Translations under genes and position numbers: made by a program
In this document: positions 48,101 to 57,504 of the stretch, piece by piece
How the letters are laid out: every line of letters begins with the position of its first letter
How positions within the stretch are numbered: position 1 is the stretch's first letter
Notes under the pieces: generated by a model
Database searches by the model: none
What the model was told of the DNA's origin: nothing
The model's input: the letters and a program-made list of their open reading frames with translations, nothing else
Source of the DNA: Acidovorax sp. SRB_14
GTDB taxonomy: Bacteria; Pseudomonadota; Gammaproteobacteria; Burkholderiales; Burkholderiaceae_C
Direction: 5' to 3'
Assembly (NCBI RefSeq): GCF_012932145.1
Contig: NZ_MWOK01000009.1
Location: 62,001-126,000 of the forward strand
Length of the DNA: 64,000 nucleotides

Positions 48101-48136
48101 GTAAGCGCCTGGTTGCTATTTTTAATATAGCTATAG
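48101..48136. repeat. SDR copy 10, between recA and recX
   Basis: GTAAGCGCCTGGTTGCTATT then TTTAATATAGCTATAG. Reads TAGCTATATTAAAAATAGCA on the minus strand, close to copies 6, 7 and 11. It may reduce read-through from recA to recX. Confidence 0.65.
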
Positions 48137-48155
48137 ACGATTGCCCTGTCTACGT

Positions 48156-49304
<1,149 letters not shown>

Positions 49305-49365
49305 GAAAAACTCCTTGAAAATCAACAGGGTAAAAACAGAGAACCCAGCTGCCTTGGATGCCTGA

Positions 49366-49401
49366 CTGGATGCTTGAACAGTAGTTTATGGGCGTTGTCA
49401 A
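49366..49401 (-). promoter_or_regulatory. recA promoter with LexA (SOS) box
   Basis: On the minus strand TTGACA (49401-49396) is the -35 box. Downstream lies TACTGTTCAAGCATCCAGTC with the LexA pattern CTGT-N8-(C)CAG (49381-49366), one mismatch from CTGT-N8-ACAG, overlapping the expected -10 region and about 60 bases before the start codon. Confidence 0.8.
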
Positions 49402-49421
49402 AAACTTCAAACCCATAATTT

Positions 49422-49434
49422 AGTCAGTTTGACT
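49422..49434. promoter_or_regulatory. Inverted repeat upstream of the MarR gene
   Basis: AGTCA-GTT-TGACT (49422-49434), a 5-base perfect inverted repeat in an A/T-rich context 30 bases upstream of the MarR start. MarR proteins often repress their own promoters through such sites. Confidence 0.45.
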
Positions 49435-49464
49435 GTCTTTTTCGGCGCTGCATGGAGGATCTCG

Positions 49465-49953
49465 ATGCCCGTTTTTTCCGCCCCTGAAGAGGGCTGGCGG
49501 CTGACCCACCTGGGGCGCCTGATGGGCGACGCGCTGCGCCGCTTCGATGCGCGCGTGCTGCAGCTGATGGCGCACGACGTCGAGGTACCGCTGGCGCTGT
49601 CGAACCTCGCCGCGCGCGATCAGGTCAGCGCCGCCCATGTGCACATCACGCGCCACCTCTCGCTCGCGGGCGACCGCCTGACCGACCTGGCGCAGCGCGC
49701 CGGCATGACCAAGCAGGCCATGGCCGCGCTGGTGGACCAATGCATCGCCTGGGGCCTGGTCACGCGCACGGTCGACCCCTACGACGCGCGCGCGCGCCGC
49801 GTGTGCTTCACGCCCACGGGCCTGGCCTGGCTGCAGGCCTTCCGCAGTGCGGTGGCGCAGGCCGAGGCCGAGTTCCGCGCCGAAGTGGGCGACGAGGTGG
49901 CCGCCGTGGTCGCGATCGGGCTGGAGGCCTATGCCGGCGGCGCGCCGCCCTGA
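49465..49953 (+). CDS. MarR-family transcriptional regulator
   Basis: 162 residues from ATG 49465 with GGAGG upstream. Winged helix with LALSNLAARDQVSAAHVHIT then LTDLAQRAGMTKQAMAALVD (recognition helix), and the beta-wing RTVDPYDARARRVCFTPTG. MarR proteins sense small phenolic molecules or oxidants. Divergent from recA, convergent with the LysR gene, overlapping its end by 25 bases. Its target is unknown; only its own promoter holds a site I can see. Confidence 0.9.
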   Translation: MPVFSAPEEGWRLTHLGRLMGDALRRFDARVLQLMAHDVEVPLALSNLAARDQVSAAHVHITRHLSLAGDRLTDLAQRAGMTKQAMAALVDQCIAWGLVTRTVDPYDARARRVCFTPTGLAWLQAFRSAVAQAEAEFRAEVGDEVAAVVAIGLEAYAGGAPP

Positions 49954-50867
49954 TCGGCGGGGGCCGGCTCGGCCGGCTCGGCATTGGCCAGCAGCCAGGT
50001 GCGGAAGCTGTCGAGCGTGTGCAGTCGGTTGCGCCCCTCGGGGTAGCAGAACCAGTAGCCCAGGCGGCTGCGGTAGCCGCCGCCGGGCAGCGGCTCGCGC
50101 ACCAGGCCGGCGCTGATTTCGTCCTGCACCAGGCAGCGCGGCACCAGGGCCAGGCCCATGCCCGCCATCACGGCGCGGATCATGGTCTGGAACTGGTCGA
50201 ATTGCGTGCCGGCCCAGGGCTGCAGCCCGTCCATGCCGTGCGTGTCGCCCCAGCGCAGCCAGGCGTCGGGCACCGTGACATGGCGCAGCAGCGGGTAGCC
50301 GGCCACGTCCTGTGGCTCGGCGATCGGCCAGTCGGCCACGCGCGTGCGCGGCGCGATCAGCGCCACGTCATTGCCGGCCAGATAGTGGGCATGGGCGCCG
50401 GGCCAATGGCCGTCGCCGAACAGGATGGAGCAGTCGAGCTCGGGGCGTTCGAAGTCGTAGCCGTGCACATACGGCACGAAATGCAGTGTGATCTGTGGGT
50501 GCTGCAGCTGGAACTGCGGCAGGCGCGGGATCAGCCACTTGGCGCCGAAGGTCGGCAGGCTCGACAGGTGCAGGGCGCCGCCGCCGTCGTCGCTGGTGAT
50601 GAGGTCGAGCGTGGCGGCCTCGAGCTGCGCGAGCACGGCGCGCACGGCCTTTTCGTACTGCGCGCCGGCGGGCGTGAGCGCCAGGCGCTTGCGGCTGCGC
50701 TCGAACAGCGGCACGCCCACCCAACTCTCGAGCTCCTTGACCTGCTTGCTGACGGCGCTTTGCGTCAGGTGCAAGGCCTCGGCCGCGCGCGTGACGCCGC
50801 CAAAGCGCGCCACGGTGGAGAACGAACGCAGCAGGTGCAGCGGCGGGGCCAGGCGGCGCAGGGACAT
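49929..50867 (-). CDS. LysR-family regulator (GcvA-like)
   Basis: 312 residues from ATG 50867 (MSLRRLAPPLHLLRSFSTVA); AAAGAGG lies upstream, so the nine-codon longer form is less likely. Helix-turn-helix with GGVTRAAEALHLTQSAVSKQ and the GcvA-type effector domain (LSSLPTFGAKWLIPRLPQFQ). C-terminal tail is Ala/Pro rich. It is divergent from a Bug binding-protein gene, and a classical T-N11-A palindrome lies between them. Confidence 0.92.
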   Translation of the reverse strand: MSLRRLAPPLHLLRSFSTVARFGGVTRAAEALHLTQSAVSKQVKELESWVGVPLFERSRKRLALTPAGAQYEKAVRAVLAQLEAATLDLITSDDGGGALHLSSLPTFGAKWLIPRLPQFQLQHPQITLHFVPYVHGYDFERPELDCSILFGDGHWPGAHAHYLAGNDVALIAPRTRVADWPIAEPQDVAGYPLLRHVTVPDAWLRWGDTHGMDGLQPWAGTQFDQFQTMIRAVMAGMGLALVPRCLVQDEISAGLVREPLPGGGYRSRLGYWFCYPEGRNRLHTLDSFRTWLLANAEPAEPAPADQGGAPPA

Positions 50868-50883
50868 GGTAGAAACCTCTTTC

Positions 50884-50904
50884 AACATTCTCAAACGGAA
50901 TGTT
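50884..50904. promoter_or_regulatory. LysR operator candidate (T-N11-A palindrome)
   Basis: AACATTC (50884-50890), spacer TCAAACG, GAATGTT (50898-50904): a perfect 7-base inverted repeat with the ATTC-N7-GAAT core expected of LysR proteins. It lies 17 bases upstream of the LysR start and 74 bases upstream of the Bug gene start, so it could serve autorepression and activation. Confidence 0.7.
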
Positions 50905-50977
50905 ATCAGGCGCAGGCGTTGCTTTGGATTCTGCCGCTGTTGCGCTACTCTTTGTTGGAATCAAAGGAGATCCATCC

Positions 50978-51943
50978 ATGCAACGCCGTCAATTGTTGGC
51001 CTCGCTCGCCGCCGCATCTTTCATTCCTGGAATGTCTTTTGCCCAGGAAGGCAAACCCCTGCGCATCGTCATTCCGTTTCCGCCGGGGGGCGCAACCGAC
51101 ATCACGGCGCGCAGCCTGCAAGAGGCGCTCGCGCGCATCCTCAAGCAGCCGGTGGTGCTGGAAAACCGCGCCGGCGCCGGCGGCTCGATCGGCACCACGG
51201 AAGTGGCCCGCGCCACGCCCGACGGCCTCACTTTCGGCATTGCGACGCTGTCCACGCACGGCGTCAACCCCGCGGTCTATGCCAAGCTGCCCTACGACCC
51301 GGTCAAGGACTTTGTCGGCGTGACGGAAATCGTCAAGGCACCCGGCGTGATCGTCGTCAACCCCAACGTCTTGCCGGTCAACAGCTTTGCCGAGCTGGTC
51401 AAGTACCTCAAGGCCAACCCCGGCAAGGTGTCGTACGCCACGCCGGGCAACGGCACCATCGGCCACATGTGGGGCGAGCTGTTCAAGAGCAGCACGGGCA
51501 CCTCGATGGTCCACATCCCCTACCGCGGCGCCGGCCCGGCCATCAACGACGTGCTTGGCGGCCAGGTGCCGGTGTACTTTGACCAGGTGGCTTCGTCGCT
51601 GCCGCACATCCAGGCCGGCAAGCTCAAGGCGCTGGCCGTGTCCTGGCACGAGCGCCTGGACGTTCTGCCCGCGGTGCCCACCTATGGCGAGCTCGGCTAT
51701 GCGGTCAACAACGACCCGTCGTGGTTCGGCATGGTGGCCCCGGCCGGCACGCCCGCCGCCTTGGTCGAGCGCATGCAGCAGGCTGTGGCCCAGGCGCTCA
51801 AGGAGCCCGCGGTGCGCCAGCGCCTGGCGGGCCAGGGCCTGTACCCCTCGGGCTCCACGCCCAAGGAGTTCAGCGCGCAGATCGTGCGCGAAATAGAAAA
51901 GATGAAACGCGTGGCTGCCTTCGCCCACGTGAAGATGGACTAA
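50978..51943 (+). CDS. Bug-family substrate-binding protein under LysR control
   Basis: 321 residues from ATG 50978 with AAAGGAG upstream. N terminus MQRRQLLASLAAASFIPGMS is a Tat/Sec-like signal, cleaved near FAQ. Bug hallmark LRIVIPFPPGGATDITARSL, VVLENRAGAGGSIGTTEVA and MVHIPYRGAGPAINDVLGGQ. Periplasmic receptor for a carboxylate-like ligand. Transported ligand is unknown, though the next gene may act on the same compound. No TctAB genes nearby. Confidence 0.92.
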   Translation: MQRRQLLASLAAASFIPGMSFAQEGKPLRIVIPFPPGGATDITARSLQEALARILKQPVVLENRAGAGGSIGTTEVARATPDGLTFGIATLSTHGVNPAVYAKLPYDPVKDFVGVTEIVKAPGVIVVNPNVLPVNSFAELVKYLKANPGKVSYATPGNGTIGHMWGELFKSSTGTSMVHIPYRGAGPAINDVLGGQVPVYFDQVASSLPHIQAGKLKALAVSWHERLDVLPAVPTYGELGYAVNNDPSWFGMVAPAGTPAALVERMQQAVAQALKEPAVRQRLAGQGLYPSGSTPKEFSAQIVREIEKMKRVAAFAHVKMD

Positions 51944-52069
51944 GCCCCACCCCGCTCCCCCTGGCGCGGGCAGCATGCCCTGGCGCCGGCCGCGTCCCGC
52001 AGGGGCCGGCCGGGGCTGGCGCAGACCGCGCAGACGTGGGAGCATTTCCCCTGCCACCTGAAGACCCCT

Positions 52070-52999
52070 ATGCACGCAGCACTGAAGTTGATGAACCACC
52101 GTTTCCAGAACGCCCAGCCGGGCGCGTCCGGAGAGGCCGGCGCGGCCTGCCGGCCCCCGCCCATGGTGACGCGCATCGCTGGCAGCACGCCGCTGGTGCT
52201 GGACTCGCCGCATAGCGGCACCCATTACCCGAGCGACTTTGGCGCCGCCTGCGACCTGGCCACGCTGCGCCGCGCCGAGGACACGCACGTCGAAAAGATC
52301 TATGCGTTTGCGCCCGCGCTGGGCGTGGACTGGATCGAGGCGCATTTCCCGCGCATCTACCTCGACGCCAACCGCGACACCACCGAGGTGGACACCGGCA
52401 TGTTCGACGGCGCATGGACCGATCCCGTCACCACCGACGAGCTGGTGCTGCAAAAGGTGCGCCTAGGCAAGGGCCTGATCTGGAAGTTCACCGACGAGGG
52501 CGTGCCCATCTACGACCGCCTGCTCTCGGTGGACGAGGTGCGTGCGCGCATCGCGCGCTGCTGGCAGCCCTACCATGCCGCCGTGCAGCAGGCGATCGAG
52601 GCCGCGCACGCGCGCCACGGCTACAGCATCCACATCAACTGCCACTCGATGCCCGCCGTGGCCGCCAGCCACGCCACGCTGCACCCGGGCCTGGTGCACG
52701 CCGACTTCGTGGTTGGCGACCGCGAGGGCAGCACCGCCGACCCGGCGCTGTCGCAGCTGATCTGCGCGCACCTGCGCGACTGCGGCTACAGCGTTGAATA
52801 CAACTACCCCTACAAGGGCGTGGAGCTGGTGCGGCGCTATGGCGACCCGGCGCGCCACCGCCACAGCGTCCAGATCGAGATCAACCGCAAGCTCTACATG
52901 GACGAGCAGACGCTCGAACTCCACCCCGAGGGCTTTGACCGCCTGCGCACCGACCTGCAGGCGCTGGTCCACAAGCTCCTGGCGCACGACCCGCGCTGA
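52070..52999 (+). CDS. N-formylglutamate amidohydrolase-family protein
   Basis: 309 residues if started at 52070; ATG 52091 or 52163 are possible since the first ~30 residues are poorly conserved. Family features: VLDSPHSGTHYPSDFG, LDANRDTTEVDTGMFDGAW, GLIWKFTDEGVPIYDRLLS, the metal-binding HINCHSMP, and VQIEINRKLYMDE near the end. Family enzymes hydrolyse N-formyl-L-glutamate to glutamate and formate (histidine degradation) or related N-formyl/acyl amino acids. No hut genes are next to it; it follows a Bug protein gene by 126 bases, so it may process the imported ligand. Confidence 0.88.
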   Translation: MHAALKLMNHRFQNAQPGASGEAGAACRPPPMVTRIAGSTPLVLDSPHSGTHYPSDFGAACDLATLRRAEDTHVEKIYAFAPALGVDWIEAHFPRIYLDANRDTTEVDTGMFDGAWTDPVTTDELVLQKVRLGKGLIWKFTDEGVPIYDRLLSVDEVRARIARCWQPYHAAVQQAIEAAHARHGYSIHINCHSMPAVAASHATLHPGLVHADFVVGDREGSTADPALSQLICAHLRDCGYSVEYNYPYKGVELVRRYGDPARHRHSVQIEINRKLYMDEQTLELHPEGFDRLRTDLQALVHKLLAHDPR

Positions 53000-53087
53000 A
53001 AGCGCGGGCGCGGCGCGCGCTGCCGCCTAGAATCCGTGGAAAACCGCTGCGGCGCCATGCCGCGGCCGGACCACAGGAGACACCCGA

Positions 53088-53762
53088 ATGCGCATCCTCA
53101 TCGCCGAAGACGACCAGGTGCTGGCCGACGGACTGCTGCGCACCCTGCGCAGCTCGGGCGCCGTGGTGGACCACGTGGCCAACGGCAGCGAAGCCGACGC
53201 CGCGCTGATGACGAACAACGAGTTCGACCTGCTGATCCTCGACCTGGGCCTGCCCAAGATGCACGGGCTCGAAGTGCTCAAAAAGCTGCGCAGCCGCGGC
53301 TCGGCCCTGCCGGTGCTGATTCTCACCGCGGCCGACAGCGTGGACGAGCGCGTCAAGGGCCTGGACTTCGGCGCCGACGACTACATGGCCAAGCCGTTCT
53401 CGCTGCAGGAGCTCGAAGCGCGCGTGCGCGCGCTCACGCGCCGCGGCATGGGCGTGACCAGCGCCACCATCAAGCACGGCCCGCTGGTCTACGACCAGGC
53501 CGGGCGCGTGGCCACCATCGACGGCAAGATGGTCGAGCTGTCGGCGCGCGAGCTGGGCCTGCTCGAGGTGCTGCTGCAGCGCGCCGGCCGCCTGGTCAGC
53601 AAGGACCAGCTGGTCGAGCGCCTGTGCGAGTGGGGCGAGGAGGTCAGCAACAACGCCATCGAGGTCTACATTCACCGCCTGCGCAAGAAGATCGAGAAAG
53701 GGCCGATCCGCATCGCCACGGTGCGCGGCCTGGGCTATTGCCTGGAAAAGATTTCCGGCTAG
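53088..53762 (+). CDS. OmpR-family response regulator (TctD/QseB-like)
   Basis: 224 residues, ACAGGAGAC upstream. Receiver domain with D52 (FDLLILDLGLPKMHGLEVLK) and the conserved Lys in DDYMAKPFSLQELEARVRAL; winged helix with LSARELGLLEVLLQRAG and the end IRIATVRGLGYCLEK. Its sequence is closest in style to TctD, the activator of tricarboxylate uptake. A sensor kinase follows, with an SDR between the two genes. Confidence 0.93.
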   Translation: MRILIAEDDQVLADGLLRTLRSSGAVVDHVANGSEADAALMTNNEFDLLILDLGLPKMHGLEVLKKLRSRGSALPVLILTAADSVDERVKGLDFGADDYMAKPFSLQELEARVRALTRRGMGVTSATIKHGPLVYDQAGRVATIDGKMVELSARELGLLEVLLQRAGRLVSKDQLVERLCEWGEEVSNNAIEVYIHRLRKKIEKGPIRIATVRGLGYCLEKISG

Positions 53763-53773
53763 GTCCGCGCCAT

Positions 53774-53830
53774 GCTATTTATTCAATAGCTATTGGCGCT
53801 TATCCAGAAAGCGTTTGAGGCACTTTTTAC
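53774..53830. repeat. SDR copy 11, between response regulator and kinase
   Basis: ATTCAATAGCTATTGGCGCT (53781-53800) then TATCCAGAAAGCGTTTGAGG and a T-run. It fills nearly all of the space between the two genes, and its bases could be translated in frame with the kinase if TTG 53793 is used. Confidence 0.75.
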
Positions 53831-53843
53831 CCCTAAGGCGACC

Positions 53844-55286
53844 TTGAAGATCTTCCAGCGCGAGCAGCGCTCCCTGTTCGGCGAGATCCTCGACTGGATG
53901 CTGACCCCGCTGCTGCTGCTATGGCCGGTGAGCCTGGCGCTGACCTGGCTGGTGGCGCAGGGCATCGCCAACAAGCCCTTCGACCGCGCGCTCGAATACA
54001 ACGCCCATGCCCTGGCCCAGCTCATCACCGTGCAGGGCGACGAGGCGCGCTTCAACCTGCCCCAGCCGGCCAGCGAGATCCTGCGCGCCGACGACTCCGA
54101 CACCGTCTACTACCAGGTCAAGGGGCCGGGCGGGCGGCTGCTCTCGGGCGAGCGCGAGCTGCCCGGCCCGGCGGAGGATGAAACGCCCGTGGTCGGCGAG
54201 GTGCGGCTGCGCGATGCCGAGCTGCGCGGCATCGCCATCCGCATGGCCTACATCTGGGTGCGCCTGCCCGGCAAGGGGCAGCCGTTGGGGCTGGTGCAGG
54301 TGGCCGAGACGCGCGAGAAGCGCAGCGTGCTGGCCACCGAGATCATCAAGGGCGTGATGGTGCCGCAGTTCGTCATCCTGCCGCTGGCCGTGCTGCTGGT
54401 GTGGCTGGCGCTGGCGCGCGGCATCCAGCCGCTCAACCAGCTCGAAGCGCGCATCCGCGCACGCAGCCCCGACGACCTGAGCCCGCTCGACAACAAGACC
54501 GTGCCGCTCGAAGTGGCGCCGCTCGTGGCCTCGGTGAACGACCTGCTGACGCGGCTGAGCGACTCGATGGCGACGCAAAAGCGCTTCCTGGCCGACGCCG
54601 CGCACCAGCTCAAGACCCCGCTGGCGGGCCTGCGCATGCAGGCCGACCTGGCGCAGCGCGAGGGCACGAGCACCGAGGAGCTCAAGCGCTCGCTGCAGCA
54701 GATCGGGCGCGCCAGCATCCGCGCCACGCACACCGTCAACCAGCTGCTGGCGCTGGCGCGCGCCGAGGGCAGCAACACGCAGAAGGCGCGCCTCCCCTGC
54801 GACCTGGCGCGCCTGACCATGGACGTGGTGCGCGACTCGGTGCCGCGCGCGCTCGAAAAGCACATCGACCTGGGCTATGACGGCGCCCAGCCCGGCGACC
54901 CCGGCGTGTGGGTGGACGGCAACCCCACGCTGCTCAAGGAGCTGGTGCGCAACCTGCTCGACAACGCGATCAACTACACGCCCTCGGCCGCCGACAAGCC
55001 CGGCGTGGTCACGGCGCGCGTGCTGGCCGACCCGTTTGGCCATGTGCTGCTGCTGCAGGTGGAGGACTCGGGCCCCGGCGTGCCCGAGGCCGAGCGCGAA
55101 CTGATCTTCCAGCCGTTCTACCGCGCGCTCGGCAGCGAGGCCGACGGCTCGGGCCTGGGCCTGCCCATCGTGCTGGAAATCGCGCGTCAGCACGGCGCCG
55201 AGGTGATGGTGGAGGCGGCCCACCCGGACCACCACCCGCCGGGCGCCCGCTTCACGGTGCGCCTGCCGGCCAACGCCGACGCCTAG
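53844..55286 (+). CDS. Sensor histidine kinase (TctE-like)
   Basis: 480 residues from TTG 53844, which has TAAGGCGACC in front; TTG 53793 would add 17 residues encoded by an SDR repeat. No ATG lies before residue 19. Two membrane segments (near 25-40 and 175-192) enclose a periplasmic domain of the TctE/2CSK_N type (QGIANKPFDRALEYNAHALA, VYYQVKGPGGRLLSGERELP). HAMP follows, then the H box LADAAHQLKTPLAGLRMQAD with H254, N box RNLLDNAINYTPSA and G boxes EDSGPGVPEAERELIFQPFY and GSGLGLPIVLEIARQHG. Pair with the preceding regulator; a Bug protein gene lies 1 kb upstream. Confidence 0.9.
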   Translation: MKIFQREQRSLFGEILDWMLTPLLLLWPVSLALTWLVAQGIANKPFDRALEYNAHALAQLITVQGDEARFNLPQPASEILRADDSDTVYYQVKGPGGRLLSGERELPGPAEDETPVVGEVRLRDAELRGIAIRMAYIWVRLPGKGQPLGLVQVAETREKRSVLATEIIKGVMVPQFVILPLAVLLVWLALARGIQPLNQLEARIRARSPDDLSPLDNKTVPLEVAPLVASVNDLLTRLSDSMATQKRFLADAAHQLKTPLAGLRMQADLAQREGTSTEELKRSLQQIGRASIRATHTVNQLLALARAEGSNTQKARLPCDLARLTMDVVRDSVPRALEKHIDLGYDGAQPGDPGVWVDGNPTLLKELVRNLLDNAINYTPSAADKPGVVTARVLADPFGHVLLLQVEDSGPGVPEAERELIFQPFYRALGSEADGSGLGLPIVLEIARQHGAEVMVEAAHPDHHPPGARFTVRLPANADA

Positions 55287-55299
55287 AGCGCCGCCGCGT

Positions 55300-55989
55300 T
55301 CAGAAGCAGGGGCGCAGCGGCTTGTCCGCCAGCGCCGGGCGCAGCGCCTCGAGCTGCGCGCGCAGGGCGGCATCGACCAGCGGCAGGCGCAGCGTGAAGC
55401 TCTCGGCCTCCGCGCGTTCGACCACCACGCGCGCGCTGCGCACCCCCTGGGCCGCCAGCGTGGCCAGGGCGCGCTGCGCGGCATCTTCGGACGCGAAGCG
55501 CCCCAGCGACAGGCCGGGCTCCAGCGCCGCGTTGCCGGGCCGGTCGAACGCCACGCCGCGGGCGCGCAGTTCGGTGCGCTTCTTGGCCAGCGCCTCGGCA
55601 TCGGCAAAACGGCCCATGTAGACCATCCAGCGCCCGGCGGTGGTGCTGCGCTCGAGGTTCCAGCTGTCGGGCGGCAGGGCCGCCGCGGCGCTGCGCCAAG
55701 CCTGCGCCTCGGCCGCGTCGAGCCCCCCGGCCTGCAGGCACGCGCCGCGCTCGGCCGGCGCGGCAGACGCCAGCGGTGCCTCGCCCGCCGGATCGGACGC
55801 TGGCGCCGGGGCCGGCGCGTCGGCCTTGGGGGGCACGATGCGCAGCGCCTCGGGGGCGATCTGCTGCGCCAAGCGCTGCGGCTCGGACGTCTGCGCCGGC
55901 GCCCAGCCCCAGGCGCCCATCAGGCCCTGCGCCCAGGCGAAGTAGCCGGCATTGGCCAGCAGCAGGATAAGCACCAGGGCGCGCAGCAT
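55300..55989 (-). CDS. SPOR-domain membrane protein
   Basis: 229 residues. One N-terminal membrane segment (MLRALVLILLLANAGYFAWA), a Pro/Ala linker, and a C-terminal SPOR-like repeat region (WMVYMGRFADAEALAKKRTE, LSLGRFASEDAAQRALATLA). SPOR domains bind denuded peptidoglycan at the division septum, but this family member has an unusual length and a Cys pair (ACLQAG and the end RPCF). Downstream of birA by 3 bases, as in many betaproteobacteria. Confidence 0.8.
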   Translation of the reverse strand: MLRALVLILLLANAGYFAWAQGLMGAWGWAPAQTSEPQRLAQQIAPEALRIVPPKADAPAPAPASDPAGEAPLASAAPAERGACLQAGGLDAAEAQAWRSAAAALPPDSWNLERSTTAGRWMVYMGRFADAEALAKKRTELRARGVAFDRPGNAALEPGLSLGRFASEDAAQRALATLAAQGVRSARVVVERAEAESFTLRLPLVDAALRAQLEALRPALADKPLRPCF

Positions 55990-55992
55990 GCG

Positions 55993-56859
55993 TCAGCCCG
56001 GCAGGGTGTGCGCGGCGCTGGCCGGCCGCACGCTGATGTCGCCGCTGGTCACGGCCTGCATGCCCAGCGCGCTGTGCACCAGCAGGGCGCCGTCTTCGGC
56101 CACGCCGTGGGCCATGCCCCGGCTGCCGTCGCTGAGCACCACGGCGCGGCCCAGCAGCGCGTCGCGCTGGGCAAAACGCGCCTGCACGGGGGCAAAGCCG
56201 TACGCCTCGAACGACTGCAGCATCGCCACCAGCGGCGCCACCACGCGCAGCAGGGCGGCGGGCGCATCGATCTGCGCATCGACCTCCTGCAGGCAGCCCG
56301 GCGGCAGCGACATGCCGGCGCCCTCGCGCGGCAGCAGGTTCAGCCCCACGCCCACGACGACATAGCGCAGGGCCGCACTGACGGTGGCGCGGCCGCCGGG
56401 CGCCTCCTGCGGCGCCACGAAGCTGGCGGTTTCCACCAGGATGCCGCCGAGCTTGCGGTCGCCGCCGGCGCCGCCCAGCCACAGGTCGTTGGGCCACTTC
56501 AGCGCGATGCGCGGCGTGGCGCTGCCCGCCGGCGGCAGCGCAGGCTGCAGGCTCTCGGCCACGCTCACGCCCACGGCCAGCGACAGGCCCGACCAGTCCG
56601 CCGGCGCCAGCGGCAGGCCCAGCGAAAACGTCAGCGCATCGCCCGGCGCCGTGTGCCAGGCCCGGCCCAGGCGCCCGCGCCCGGCCGTCTGCTGCTCGGC
56701 CACCAGCAGCACGGGCTCGCAGCGGCCGGCGCGCGCGCGGCGCATGAGTTCGCTGTTGGTCGAGTCGATGCAGGGCAGCACCTCGACGGTGAAACCCGGC
56801 AGCCGCGGTGCCACGGCCTCCCAGATGGCCTCGGCGGGCCAGCGCATCGGCGTGGTCAT
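55993..56859 (-). CDS. birA: Biotin-[acetyl-CoA carboxylase] ligase
   Basis: 288 residues. Catalytic domain only; there is no N-terminal DNA-binding helix-turn-helix, so this is a monofunctional BirA without repressor role. Motifs: DSTNSELMRRARAG, the adenylate loop AEQQTAGRGRLGRAWH, LKWPNDLWLGG and the late VVVGVGLNLLPREGAG. Attaches biotin to the BCCP of acetyl-CoA carboxylase and other carboxylases. Start codon overlaps the stop of the SET gene (ATGA). Confidence 0.93.
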   Translation of the reverse strand: MTTPMRWPAEAIWEAVAPRLPGFTVEVLPCIDSTNSELMRRARAGRCEPVLLVAEQQTAGRGRLGRAWHTAPGDALTFSLGLPLAPADWSGLSLAVGVSVAESLQPALPPAGSATPRIALKWPNDLWLGGAGGDRKLGGILVETASFVAPQEAPGGRATVSAALRYVVVGVGLNLLPREGAGMSLPPGCLQEVDAQIDAPAALLRVVAPLVAMLQSFEAYGFAPVQARFAQRDALLGRAVVLSDGSRGMAHGVAEDGALLVHSALGMQAVTSGDISVRPASAAHTLPG

Positions 56860-57383
56860 GCGGTGCGCTTTGCTTTCTTGGCCTTGCCCAGCGGGGCCGG
56901 CGCGGCCGGGCCGCGCTTGGGCGCGAGCAAGGTGCCACGGCAGTTCTGGCTGCCGCACCAGCACGGGTACTCGGCCTTGAGCTTCGCGGTGTAGCGCTCC
57001 TCGAGGATCAGGCCGTAGTCGTAGTTCAGTTCTTCGCCGGCCGCAATGTTGCGCAGCGCGGTGATGAAGATGCGGCCGTCCCGCTCGTCGGCAAAGCAGT
57101 TCGGGTCGCACGAGTGGTTGATCCAGCGCGAGGAGTTGCCGCCCACGTTGGCGTCGATCACGCGGTCTTCATCGACATGGAAGTAGAACGTGTGGTTGGG
57201 GTTGAGCGGGTCGTGCGGGTGGCGGTCCTGCGCCTCCTGCCAGCCGATGACCTCGCCGGTGTATTCGATCAGCACCTCGCCCTCGGCGATATCCTGCACC
57301 GCGAACACGCCCTTGCCATGCACGCCCGAACGGCGGGTCTGGATGCGGCGGCCTGCGAAGGCGGGGAGGGCGGTGCGGGGCAT
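56856..57383 (-). CDS. SET-domain protein-lysine methyltransferase
   Basis: 175 residues, nearly all SET domain: TRRSGVHGKGVFAVQDIAEG and EVLIEYTGEVIG at the SAM-binding start, WINHSCDPNCFAD (NHSC pseudoknot core) and GEELNYDYG, then a post-SET-like CWCGSQNCRG zinc site and a basic, Ala/Lys-rich tail. Methylates lysines; the bacterial substrate is not known. The tail (PKRGPAAPAPLGKAKKAKRT) resembles nucleic-acid binding tails. Coupled by 4-base overlap to birA. Related to eukaryotic-type SET proteins, widespread in some beta- and gammaproteobacteria. Confidence 0.88.
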   Translation of the reverse strand: MPRTALPAFAGRRIQTRRSGVHGKGVFAVQDIAEGEVLIEYTGEVIGWQEAQDRHPHDPLNPNHTFYFHVDEDRVIDANVGGNSSRWINHSCDPNCFADERDGRIFITALRNIAAGEELNYDYGLILEERYTAKLKAEYPCWCGSQNCRGTLLAPKRGPAAPAPLGKAKKAKRTA

Positions 57384-57504
57384 GGCAAAACTCTGTTAAC
57401 TTAAATGAGCACACAGGTGCGTGCGCGTGCACGCGCGTGGAGTCCAGATTGTAGAAGCGCCCGGAGCGTCTCTCCGGGACACGGCCAGCATGGCGAGACC
57501 CAAC

